Shown: one piece after another, positions 37,325 through 45,657 of the stretch
Position numbering within the stretch: position 1 is the stretch's first letter
Layout of the letters: each line of letters opens with the position of its first letter
From: an uncultured Lachnospiraceae bacterium
Lineage (GTDB): Bacteria; Bacillota; Clostridia; Lachnospirales; Lachnospiraceae
Assembly: GCA_947172705.1 (NCBI GenBank)
Contig: CAMWCA010000001.1
Location: 186,001-250,000 of the forward strand
Length of the DNA: 64,000 bases
Reading direction: 5' to 3'
Notes under the pieces: generated by a model
Database searches by the model: none
What the model was told of the DNA's origin: nothing
The model's input: the letters and a program-made list of their open reading frames with translations, nothing else
Program-made: the position numbers and the translations under genes

Positions 37325-38648
37325 AATAATCACGACAGATCACAAAAAGCAGGAATATTGGAAATGCAATGAACAGAGCATGGAGGAGATTACGGACTGT
37401 ATGCATGTGTTGAACGTCTATCCGGAAATCACAGGGCAGACGGTGGAGGGATTTGGCGGCGCTTTTACAGAGGCGGCGGCTGAAAGCTTCCTGTCTCTTA
37501 ATGAGGAAGCCCGAAAGGAATTTCTGGAGGGATATTTTGGGACAGAAGGGCTCGGCTATTCCATGGGACGTATCCATATGAACAGCTGTGATTTTGCATT
37601 GGGAAATTATACATATGTGGAGGAGGGAGACGAGACCCTGGAAACCTTCAATATAGAACATGACCGGAAGGCGATCATTTCTCTGGTGAAAAAGGCAATA
37701 GAATGTGCAGGCGGGGAATTATCTCTGCTGGTATCTCCCTGGTCTCCTCCGGCTTACATGAAAACCAACGGGGAAATGAACCACGGAGGCAAGTTGAAGA
37801 AAGAATATTATGAACTGTGGGCGCAGTATTATGTGAAGTTTATTCTTGCCTGCAAAAAGGAAGGCTTAAAGATCAGGTACCTGACGGTGCAAAATGAGCC
37901 CGCGGCAGTTCAGACGTGGGATTCCTGCACCTACACCGGAACAGAGGAAGGCATCTTTGCGGCGGATTTCCTCTGCCCGGCACTCCGGGAAGCGGGGCTT
38001 TCAGAAATACAGGTGTTTATTTGGGATCACAATAAAGAAGATATGTACGTAAGGGCAAAGGAGAGCTTTCAGGTGCCGGGCTGCCGGGACGCCGTATCGG
38101 GAGTGGCAATGCACTGGTATACAGGAGATCATTTTGACAGTATTCGAGCTGTGAAGCGGATGTATCCGGAGAAAAAGATCTTTTTTACGGAAGGCTGCGT
38201 AGAGTACTCCCGCTTTGACGAAGCGGCGGATGTGCAGCACGGGGAAATGTATGCCCACGATATGCTGGGAAATTTAAAAGCAGGGGTGGAGGCAGTTCTG
38301 GACTGGAACCTGCTTTTGGATGAAAAGGGCGGTCCAAACCATGTAGGCAATTATTGCGCGGCGCCTGTGATGTGCGATGGACAGGGCGGCCTGCAAAAAA
38401 AGCTTTCCTACTATTATATAGGACATTTCAGCCGCTACATTAAGCCGGGGGCAAAGCAGCTTATGACCAGCTGTTATACGGATGGGGTGGAATGCCTTGC
38501 CTTCTTAAATCCGGACGGCGAGCGGGTGGTCATTATATTGAATCGTCAGGATAAGGATTTTGAACTTTCCTTGAGGGAAAACGGACAGGGAATTTCCTGC
38601 GTGGCGGGCGCTCACTCCATAAAAACAATTCGATATGTAAAAAAATAA
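37311..38648 (+). CDS. GH30 family glycoside hydrolase
   Basis: 445-aa cytosolic (no signal peptide) retaining glycosidase of the glucosylceramidase-like GH30 family. QTVEGFGGAFTEAAAESF is the family opening, the acid/base is Glu196 in TVQNEPAA and the nucleophile Glu294 in FFTEGC, with a C-terminal beta-domain (CLAFLNPDGERVVIILNRQ). Bacterial members act on beta-glucosides, beta-1,6-glucan or beta-xylosides; here an oligosaccharide beta-glucosidase or debranching role beside the phosphorylases is likely. The start at 37311 is preceded by GGAGGG and overlaps the upstream gene, so synthesis is coupled. Confidence 0.88.
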   Translation: MNRVEIITTDHKKQEYWKCNEQSMEEITDCMHVLNVYPEITGQTVEGFGGAFTEAAAESFLSLNEEARKEFLEGYFGTEGLGYSMGRIHMNSCDFALGNYTYVEEGDETLETFNIEHDRKAIISLVKKAIECAGGELSLLVSPWSPPAYMKTNGEMNHGGKLKKEYYELWAQYYVKFILACKKEGLKIRYLTVQNEPAAVQTWDSCTYTGTEEGIFAADFLCPALREAGLSEIQVFIWDHNKEDMYVRAKESFQVPGCRDAVSGVAMHWYTGDHFDSIRAVKRMYPEKKIFFTEGCVEYSRFDEAADVQHGEMYAHDMLGNLKAGVEAVLDWNLLLDEKGGPNHVGNYCAAPVMCDGQGGLQKKLSYYYIGHFSRYIKPGAKQLMTSCYTDGVECLAFLNPDGERVVIILNRQDKDFELSLRENGQGISCVAGAHSIKTIRYVKK

Positions 38649-38670
38649 CACCTTTTTAAAAAATAAGTAA

Positions 38671-38699
38671 TTTTTTAGCCCAGAGGCGAAAAGTATAAT
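38671..38699 (+). promoter_or_regulatory. Promoter of the sugar ABC importer
   Basis: Perfect -10 TATAAT (38694-38699) with a poor -35 (TTTTTT at 38671-38676, 17-bp spacer). A weak -35 is typical of promoters needing an activator, such as the AraC-type response regulator encoded downstream. Confidence 0.6.
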
Positions 38700-38714
38700 G
38701 AACTTACAAACAAA

Positions 38715-38732
38715 GAAACGTTAACATGTTTC
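38715..38732. promoter_or_regulatory. LacI-type operator-like palindrome
   Basis: GAAACGTTAACATGTTTC has symmetric GAAAC/GTTTC ends and sits 16-33 bases downstream of the -10 box, a roadblock position. It only partly matches the CcpA cre consensus. The binding protein is unknown; no LacI-type DNA-binding protein is encoded in the window. Confidence 0.5.
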
Positions 38733-38754
38733 AAAAAAAATAGGAGGATAAATT

Positions 38755-40239
38755 ATGAAACTTAAAAAGTTAACTGCATTGTTATTGGCAGGCGTTATGA
38801 CGTTCTCACTTGCCGCATGTTCAAACAGCGACAGTGGCGCAAGCTCACCAGAAACTTCACAGGACAGCGGAAGCAGTTCAGCGGAGGAGTCTGAGCCATC
38901 TGAATCATCAGGAGCATCAGAAAGTGCGGATGCCGGGGAAAGCGCAGACTTAAGCGGAAAGCTGACCATATGGACGCTTGCGGCTGACCTGGAGCAGTTT
39001 GCAGACAAATTTGTAGAGGAAAATCCCAATGTGGAGACAGAGGTAGTTGTAATCGCACCTGGGGATTATCCCACCAAGGTTGAAACTGCATTGCTGGGCG
39101 GCGATGACAGCGTGGATATCATTGTAGGCGAGCCGAAGATGCTGCAGTCCATGTATGACGCAGAATTCTTTGCAAACCTGGATGATTTTGGAGCAAAAGA
39201 TTATGAAGGTCAGATCGTTGATTACGTTTGGCAGGTTGGTCAGGATGATGAAGGCATTCAGAGAGCCATTTCCTATCAGATCACACCCATTGGCTTCTAC
39301 TACAGAAGAGATATTGCAGATAAGGTATTTGGCTATTCAGATCCGGAATCCATAGGTAAGCTGTTTGCCGATTACGATACTATTATTGAAACAGGTAAGA
39401 CTCTTAAGGATGCAGGCTATAGAATTTTTGCTTCCGACGCTGAAACACAGCACTTTAAAGGACAGAGTTCTTGGGTAATTGACGGCACTTTGAACGTTGA
39501 TCCTCACAGATATGAATTTATGGATCTTGCTGTTGAGCTTTATAAAGAAGATTTGACAGCATATGCACAACAGTGGACAGCACCCTGGTATCAGGCTATG
39601 AGCGGTCCTGTTCCGATTCTGAACGCAGAGATTCAGGGCGGCGTATGGGATACAGATGAAAACGGCGATCCTCTCTTAAACGTATGGGATGCTGATAACT
39701 TTAATGCCAATGTTGAAAATTATTCTGATGAAACCGCAGAAGTATTTGCATTTGGTCTTCCCGCATGGGGCGTACTTACCCTGAGGGATAACGTAGGCGA
39801 TACAGCAGGAAAATGGGGCGTATGCGCAGGTCCCGCTTACGGATATGACGGCGGTACATATATCGGTATCAGCGATCAGTCCAAGAACAAAGATCTTGCA
39901 TGGGAATTTGTAAAGTTCTGTACCTTAAACGAAGCAACAGCCGACTGGTGGATTGAAGCTTCTCAGGGCGACACTGTTTCTCTGGTTTCCGCTCTTGAAA
40001 AACATGCAGAAGACGGAAATGAAACCTATGGCGGACAGCAGCTGTACAAATTCTGGCTTGAGCAGGCAAAGGGTATCAATTTATCAAACGTTACAGAATA
40101 TGACACCGCTATCGATGCGGCATGGAGCAATGCCATCACCGCTGTTAAGACAGGAGAGAAGACCAAGGACGAAGCAATTGAAGGCTTCTATGACGAGGTT
40201 GCCGCTACCTATCCTGATCTTACGATCAATCGGGAATAA
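38755..40239 (+). CDS. Sugar ABC transporter substrate-binding lipoprotein
   Basis: 494-aa extracellular solute-binding protein of the CUT1 type. Lipoprotein signal peptide with lipobox LAAC (Cys22), a ~45-residue Ser/Glu/Ala-rich tether, then the bilobal binding fold (GKLTIWTLAADLEQFADKF, VDIIVGEPKMLQSMYDAEFF, WGVLTLRDNVGDTAGKWGVC, KNKDLAWEFVKFCTLNEATADWW). RBS AGGAGG. It is followed by a stem-loop and two permeases, and by context would bind beta-glucan oligosaccharides. Confidence 0.93.
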   Translation: MKLKKLTALLLAGVMTFSLAACSNSDSGASSPETSQDSGSSSAEESEPSESSGASESADAGESADLSGKLTIWTLAADLEQFADKFVEENPNVETEVVVIAPGDYPTKVETALLGGDDSVDIIVGEPKMLQSMYDAEFFANLDDFGAKDYEGQIVDYVWQVGQDDEGIQRAISYQITPIGFYYRRDIADKVFGYSDPESIGKLFADYDTIIETGKTLKDAGYRIFASDAETQHFKGQSSWVIDGTLNVDPHRYEFMDLAVELYKEDLTAYAQQWTAPWYQAMSGPVPILNAEIQGGVWDTDENGDPLLNVWDADNFNANVENYSDETAEVFAFGLPAWGVLTLRDNVGDTAGKWGVCAGPAYGYDGGTYIGISDQSKNKDLAWEFVKFCTLNEATADWWIEASQGDTVSLVSALEKHAEDGNETYGGQQLYKFWLEQAKGINLSNVTEYDTAIDAAWSNAITAVKTGEKTKDEAIEGFYDEVAATYPDLTINRE

Positions 40240-40275
40240 ATGAAATAAGCCCTTAAGGCAATTGTATAGAATCCA

Positions 40276-40305
40276 GGAGAGAAGGGCGTAACAGCTCTTC
40301 TCTCC
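40276..40305 (+). other. Intercistronic stem-loop between binding protein and permeases
   Basis: GGAGAGAAG (40276-40284) pairs with CTTCTCTCC (40297-40305). There is no U-run, so it is not a classical terminator. Such hairpins often protect the abundant binding-protein mRNA and lower permease expression. Confidence 0.75.
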
Positions 40306-40351
40306 AATTTGATGAGAGAAGGACTTAAAAGTATTGATGGAGGTGATTTTT

Positions 40352-41272
40352 ATGGCTGGTGGTAAGGTCATGGCACAAAGCCGAAAAAGAAAAAATTATA
40401 ACAATATGGCGTATCTTTTTGTACTGCCTTTTGTAGTGGTATTTCTGATTTTCAGCGTGTACCCCGTTTTTCGTACCCTGCAGCTTTCCTTTGCCAATTA
40501 TAAGGGTTTTGGAAAGGTCGACTATGTAGGATTAAAAAATTATATCCGCGTATTGCAGGATAAGTATTTCTGGACTGCGTTGGGAAATACCATAAAAATA
40601 TGGGGCATTAACATCGTATTGCAGTTGAGTATGGCGTTTCTGTTGACGATTGTATTCAGCGATATTAAGTATAAAATAAAAGGACTTGGTTTTTTCAGAG
40701 CGGTTTTCTACCTGCCGAACATCATTGCCGCAACCTCTGTTGCATTTTTGTTTAAGACGTTGTTGGATTGGAGATATGGTACCATCAATCAGATTCTGGC
40801 GAAGGTTGGTGTCAGTTCGCCTATCAACTGGCTGGGGCAGCCTTTTACGGCGCAGCTCTCCATTGCCCTGATACAGACCTGGATGTGGTTTGGAAATTCC
40901 TTTATTATGCTGATGGCGGGCGTTCAGGGAATCAATAAGGATTATTTTGAAGCAGCTTCCATCGATGGAGCGGGACGCTGGAAGAGTTTTTACTATATTA
41001 CCCTTCCTCTGCTGCGTCCGATTCTTTTGTATGTGATGATCACCTCCCTGATCGGCGGTGTTCAGATGTTTGACTTGCCGTTCCTGATCGGTACGGTAAA
41101 CGGAGAACCTTTGGGCGCTACCCAGACGGCTATTATGTATTTGTATAAGTTTGGATTTGCCTCCCGGCCCAAGCAGGTTGGTTATGCTTCTGCGATTGCA
41201 TATGTGCTGTTCCTTATGATCTTGATTATTTCGATCATACAGTTTAAGGTAATGAATCGAAAGGAGGATTAA
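40352..41272 (+). CDS. Sugar ABC transporter permease (LplB/MsmF-like)
   Basis: 306 aa, six predicted transmembrane helices beginning YLFVLPFVVVFLIFSVYPVF, with the cytosolic EAA loop EAASIDGAGRWKSFYYITLP that contacts the ATPase. Binding-protein-dependent permease of the CUT1 family. The start at ATG 40352 is chosen because GGAGGTGA lies five bases before it; TTG 40334 and ATG 40337 lie before or within that site. Confidence 0.95.
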   Translation: MAGGKVMAQSRKRKNYNNMAYLFVLPFVVVFLIFSVYPVFRTLQLSFANYKGFGKVDYVGLKNYIRVLQDKYFWTALGNTIKIWGINIVLQLSMAFLLTIVFSDIKYKIKGLGFFRAVFYLPNIIAATSVAFLFKTLLDWRYGTINQILAKVGVSSPINWLGQPFTAQLSIALIQTWMWFGNSFIMLMAGVQGINKDYFEAASIDGAGRWKSFYYITLPLLRPILLYVMITSLIGGVQMFDLPFLIGTVNGEPLGATQTAIMYLYKFGFASRPKQVGYASAIAYVLFLMILIISIIQFKVMNRKED

Positions 41273-41275
41273 GCT

Positions 41276-42103
41276 ATGGCAACGAAAATTAAAAAAGGGA
41301 TTCTCTATCTTGCATTGATTCTGCTGGCTGTGACCTGCATGGTTCCTTTTCTGCTGATGCTGGTGAATGCAACCAGAAGCGGAAGAGAGATCATGACCTC
41401 CTTTACGTTGATTCCGGGCGACAGTTTAAAGGACAACTGGGATGCGGTTTTCGGATTTTTCAACCTGTTCAGGGGGCTGTGGAACAGTTTTAAGATTGCA
41501 GTGCCTGCAACCATTCTTTCTTCCTACTTTTCGGCGTTGACGGCATATGCGTTGACGGTGTACAAATTTAAAGGAAAAAATGTTATTTTTTATACCATCG
41601 TCATTTTTATGATGATTCCGGGGCAGTTGAGCCTGATCGGTTTTTATAATTTGATATCCGGGATGAAGCTGATCGATTCTTATGTTCCTTTGATCATTCC
41701 GGCAATTGCATCCCCGGGTACGGTATTCTTTTTAAAGCAGTATCTGGAATCCGTTCTGCCAACGGCTTTGCTGGAGGCAGCAAGGATCGATGGGGCGAAA
41801 GAGATCGGTATTTTTCATAAGATCGTATTTCCCATTATGGTGCCCGGCGTGGCAACTATGGCGATCGGCAGCTTTATTGGAAACTGGAACTCCTATCTGA
41901 TTCCGTTATTGCTGCTCAATTCTCCTAAGAAATTTACCCTGCCTGTGATGATCGCATCCTTAAATGCATCTAAGGATATTGGTACCAATCAGGGAGCTAT
42001 TTATATGGCGCTTGCCGTTTCCATTGTGCCTATTTTGATCGTTTTCTGTTTCTGCTCTAAGTACATTATAAGCAGTATTTCAGCGGGAAGCGTAAAAGAA
42101 TAA
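41276..42103 (+). CDS. Sugar ABC transporter permease (MsmG/YtcP-like)
   Basis: 275 aa, six predicted transmembrane helices, second half of the permease pair. EAA loop EAARIDGAKEIGIFHKIVFP. AAGGAGG overlaps the end of the previous permease gene, and only three bases separate the two. No ATP-binding protein is encoded in the cluster, so an MsmK/UgpC-type ATPase elsewhere must be shared. Confidence 0.95.
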   Translation: MATKIKKGILYLALILLAVTCMVPFLLMLVNATRSGREIMTSFTLIPGDSLKDNWDAVFGFFNLFRGLWNSFKIAVPATILSSYFSALTAYALTVYKFKGKNVIFYTIVIFMMIPGQLSLIGFYNLISGMKLIDSYVPLIIPAIASPGTVFFLKQYLESVLPTALLEAARIDGAKEIGIFHKIVFPIMVPGVATMAIGSFIGNWNSYLIPLLLLNSPKKFTLPVMIASLNASKDIGTNQGAIYMALAVSIVPILIVFCFCSKYIISSISAGSVKE

Positions 42104-42125
42104 ACAGAATGACCGGAAGAAAAGA

Positions 42126-42163
42126 GCCGCTCTTTTGTAGAGATACAAAAGGGCGGTTTTATT
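42126..42163 (+). terminator. Terminator after the ABC importer
   Basis: Stem GCCGCTCTTTTGTA (42126-42139) / TACAAAAGGGCGGT (42144-42157) with a GAGA loop, then TTTATT. The U-tract overlaps the -35 box of the next promoter. Confidence 0.9.
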
Positions 42164-42190
42164 GCATTTCAGATTGTTTTTAGATATAAT
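42162..42190 (+). promoter_or_regulatory. SigA promoter of the lipoprotein-kinase-regulator operon
   Basis: TTGCAT (42162-42167), 17-bp spacer, TATAAT (42185-42190), immediately after the terminator. This lets the sensing module be made independently of the importer. Confidence 0.85.
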
Positions 42191-42226
42191 TATGATATTG
42201 AAAGCAAAGCGGAGGGAAGGGGACAA

Positions 42227-43816
42227 ATGTTCGGAAAAATTAAAGGATATTTTCTTTTTATATTGCCCGTCCTTTTATTGACGGCATGCGGAGCGGATCA
42301 GGCTAAGGAGCCGGAACTGACGGAGGAAATGCCGGAGCCGGTTACCTTGGACTGGTATATTAATTATACCTGGTATAAAACGCCCTGGGGAGGCAATGTG
42401 GTCTCGGATAAAATCACCGAGGATACAGGCGTCAACATACATTTTATTTCGCCTGTAGGAAATGCTGAGGAAAAATTCAACGCCTTAATGTCTTCCAATA
42501 CCCTTCCGGATATTATTACCCTTGGCTGGTGGGAAAATCAGGTGGACGAAATGATAGACGGCGGTATGGTATATGCCTTGAATGAACTGGCGGACGAGTA
42601 TGATCCATATTTTTGGCAGGTAACGAATCCTACGGTGGTTTCCTGGTATACCAGAGAGGATGGGAATTTGTATTGTTATCCCAATTCCACCTATACGCCC
42701 CAGGACTATGAGACTTATGACAATATCGGTTCCAATCAGACCTTTCTGGTAAGGAAGGATATCTATGAGGCGCTGGGATGCCCTGACATGACCACCAGGG
42801 AAGGCTTTGCGGATGCCGTAAGGCGTGCCGCCCGGGAGTTTCCCCAGGTGGATGGGTATCCCCTGATTCCCATAGGCGCCCATGAGTTTAACAGTACCGG
42901 ATGCGTATCCTTCGACCAGTATCTACAGAATTTTCTTGCCATACCCTACGAGAAGAACGGCATATATTATGACAGGTATGCAGACCCGGAGTATATTGGA
43001 TGGCTTAAAACCTTCAGGGAGCTTGGGGCGGAAGGGTATTTGAAGGAGGACATTTTTATTGACCAGAGAACGCAGATGGAGGAAAAGCTGGCAAGGGGAC
43101 AGTATTTCTGCATGATCTACCAGCGGACGGATATGCGGGAACAGCAGGCGGAGCTATACGCGAATAATCCTGACAGAATCTATATGGCGGTGGATGGACC
43201 CCAAAATACGGCGGGAGACGACCCGGTTTTACCGGGCGGGGGAATCAACGGATGGACGGTCACGTTCATCTCCAAAAAATGCGCCCACCCCGACCGTGCG
43301 ATTAAGCTGTTTTCTTATCTTATGAGCGAGGAAGGGCAGAAGCTTACCAGTCTTGGGATAGAGGGAATCACCTATGATATGAAGGATGGCAGACCGGTGA
43401 TCAGGGAGGAGGTGCAAGAGCTGTTAAACGGCGACAGGAACAGGTATAATATGGTCTATGGGGCGGACAACACTTACTGGATGTTCCAAAATAACGTGAT
43501 GCAGCTAAAATGGCGTATGCCTCTGGAACCGCCCAACGGACAGCTGGAGGAATGGACTTATCCCTATACCCATTACCTTGCCCATTATGAGGTGAGCTTC
43601 AATCGAAACAGCGAAGCGGGGGACGCGGATGTGAATATTAAAAAGCTGTGGAGTAAAACCCTTCCGGCGCTTTTGCTGGCGCCCACGGAGGATGAGTTTG
43701 ACCGCATTATGGAGGAGTTTTTAAGGAAGCGGGAGAACCTTGGCTTTGAGCTTGTAATAGAGGAAAGTACCCGGCAGACAAGAGAGATAAAGGAAAGGCT
43801 TGGAATACAGGAGTAG
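42227..43816 (+). CDS. LplA-like sugar-binding lipoprotein linked to a two-component system
   Basis: 529-aa lipoprotein with lipobox LLTAC and a large binding fold of the LplA/YtcQ type (DWYINYTWYKTPWGGNVVSD, PDIITLGWWENQVDEMIDGG, RQYFC-like substrate regions, GGINGWTVTFISKKCAHPDR). It is not beside permeases but directly precedes the histidine kinase (gap 20 bases). It probably presents sugar to the sensor kinase, or delivers it to the upstream permeases. RBS GAAGGGG. Confidence 0.88.
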   Translation: MFGKIKGYFLFILPVLLLTACGADQAKEPELTEEMPEPVTLDWYINYTWYKTPWGGNVVSDKITEDTGVNIHFISPVGNAEEKFNALMSSNTLPDIITLGWWENQVDEMIDGGMVYALNELADEYDPYFWQVTNPTVVSWYTREDGNLYCYPNSTYTPQDYETYDNIGSNQTFLVRKDIYEALGCPDMTTREGFADAVRRAAREFPQVDGYPLIPIGAHEFNSTGCVSFDQYLQNFLAIPYEKNGIYYDRYADPEYIGWLKTFRELGAEGYLKEDIFIDQRTQMEEKLARGQYFCMIYQRTDMREQQAELYANNPDRIYMAVDGPQNTAGDDPVLPGGGINGWTVTFISKKCAHPDRAIKLFSYLMSEEGQKLTSLGIEGITYDMKDGRPVIREEVQELLNGDRNRYNMVYGADNTYWMFQNNVMQLKWRMPLEPPNGQLEEWTYPYTHYLAHYEVSFNRNSEAGDADVNIKKLWSKTLPALLLAPTEDEFDRIMEEFLRKRENLGFELVIEESTRQTREIKERLGIQE

Positions 43817-43836
43817 GTTTTGGAACGGAGAAGAAA

Positions 43837-45636
43837 ATGAAAAAAATAAAGGAGCGGTTTGAAGGGTATAGGCTGAATACGAAAATCACTATCATATGTC
43901 TGCTTTTTATTTTGATTCCCATGACAGGGCTTCCCATCTGGCTGTTTCGGGTGATGGAGGATAGTCTGGTCAATGAAAAGATCAACGCCATGGAATACAG
44001 GCTAAGTAAAAACTATGACCAGATCGTGACAAATATAGACGCGATCAATATGTCCACTCAATTTTTTTTAAGCGACCAGGGATTGCGGGATTTTTTAATT
44101 TCAATAAAAAAGGGTGAAAATTATACAACGGAGGAGCTTTTGGCGTTTTATAGCAATGATATCGCTTCTCTGGAAAGGATGGTCAATAACAACACCTCCC
44201 TTTATCAGGTTCGGGTCTATGTGGATGATGAGGATATGCAGGAAATGCTGCCCATCCTCTACCGGCGGGAACGGATGGCAGGACAGGAGCTTACAGGAGA
44301 AGCTCTTTATGGATGGAGATTTAATTATGATGATAAGCTGTTTTCCAATTATAAGCAGTACCTTGGCGATAAAAAAATACTGTCCCTGATTACGCCCATA
44401 GAAGCTTACGGATTGGGGGAAATTGGAATCATAGAGGCGGCTATGAGTATGGACGTTATGTTTCCCATGCTGTATGATTCTACGGAAGAGGAATGGAGCT
44501 GCTTTACCCAGGAGAATGGAGCGGTTTATTTTGCGGACGGGCTGGATACGGAAGAGAATCAAAGATTTATGGCGCAGATTTTGCAGGAAAACGCAGAAAC
44601 TTCTGAGGATATATCCGTCTATGTGAAGAAGGATGGAAAAAGACGTTTGATCGTTGGCTATCAGAAGGTGGAGGAGCTTGGCGGAGTTTTTATAGGCGTA
44701 GATGATTTTTCGGAGGAAATGAGGCAGATTTACAGGCAGCGGAGCGTCTATATTTTGGCAGGGCTTTTACTCATGGCGCTTTTGGCGTTGGCGGTGAACG
44801 GAGCGGCAAAGAGGCTGCTTGGTCAGTTTTATGTCATTCTCCATTCCATCCGGGAGGTGCAGAAGGGCGACCTGGATGTGGTGATCGAGAACTGCGGGAC
44901 AGACGAGATGGGAGAACTGGGCAGTCAGATCAATAAAATGCTGGTCAGTATCAAACAGCTCACAGCGGATAACTTAAACCATGAGCTTTTGATGAAAAAT
45001 ACCCAGATCAGGGCGCTTCAAAACCAGATCAACGCCCATTTTATCTATAATGTATTAGAGTCCATTAAAATGATGGCGGAGATAGAGGAAAAATACGATA
45101 TATCCGATGCGATCACCGCCCTGGGCAGACTTTTGCGTTATAGTATGAGGTGGACGAAGGATAATGTGACCATAGAGGAAGAGCTTGATTATGTCCGTAA
45201 TTATTTGAAGCTGGTAAACCTGCGGTTTGATTATGAGATCTATTTATCCGAAAATATACCGGAAATTATCTTAAAACAGAAGATTCCCAAAATGTCCTTA
45301 CAGCCGGTGGTGGAAAACGCTATTTACCATGGGATCGAGCAGATGGCGGAGGACACCAATATTTACATAAAAGGAATCGTGATGGGTTCAGACTGTATGA
45401 TCGAGATTACAGACGCCGGGAGGGGAATGAGCGAGGAAGAGGTCATGGAACTCTACCGGAAAATAAACGGGGAGCTTGAGGCGTCAGGAGGAACCGGAAA
45501 CGGCATTGGGCTGAAAAATGTGCAGGATCGGATGAAAATCAGTTTTGGAGAAAAATACGGAATTAAGATTGCATCCAAATTAGGCTGTTATACGAAGGTC
45601 ATGCTCTTTATTCCAATGACAGAGAAGGAAACCTGA
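43837..45636 (+). CDS. YesM-type sensor histidine kinase
   Basis: 599-aa membrane kinase. TM1 ~20-40, an extracytosolic sensor ~45-300, TM2 ~302-325, HAMP, then the His_kinase domain. The phospho-acceptor is His401 in NQINAHFIYNVLE, where the usual NPHFLYN reads NAHFIYN. The ATPase domain has LQPVVENAIYHGI (N box), ITDAGRGMS (G1) and GTGNGIGLKNVQDRM (G2), so it looks active. The response regulator follows 21 bases later. It probably senses oligosaccharide through the preceding lipoprotein. Confidence 0.94.
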   Translation: MKKIKERFEGYRLNTKITIICLLFILIPMTGLPIWLFRVMEDSLVNEKINAMEYRLSKNYDQIVTNIDAINMSTQFFLSDQGLRDFLISIKKGENYTTEELLAFYSNDIASLERMVNNNTSLYQVRVYVDDEDMQEMLPILYRRERMAGQELTGEALYGWRFNYDDKLFSNYKQYLGDKKILSLITPIEAYGLGEIGIIEAAMSMDVMFPMLYDSTEEEWSCFTQENGAVYFADGLDTEENQRFMAQILQENAETSEDISVYVKKDGKRRLIVGYQKVEELGGVFIGVDDFSEEMRQIYRQRSVYILAGLLLMALLALAVNGAAKRLLGQFYVILHSIREVQKGDLDVVIENCGTDEMGELGSQINKMLVSIKQLTADNLNHELLMKNTQIRALQNQINAHFIYNVLESIKMMAEIEEKYDISDAITALGRLLRYSMRWTKDNVTIEEELDYVRNYLKLVNLRFDYEIYLSENIPEIILKQKIPKMSLQPVVENAIYHGIEQMAEDTNIYIKGIVMGSDCMIEITDAGRGMSEEEVMELYRKINGELEASGGTGNGIGLKNVQDRMKISFGEKYGIKIASKLGCYTKVMLFIPMTEKET

Positions 45637-45657
45637 TCGGCAGATAGGAGGAAAACA

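Noticed and set aside
38712..38725. Possible CcpA cre site
   Set aside because: Matches the central CG and right half but fails at the first three consensus positions; kept only as a LacI-like palindrome.
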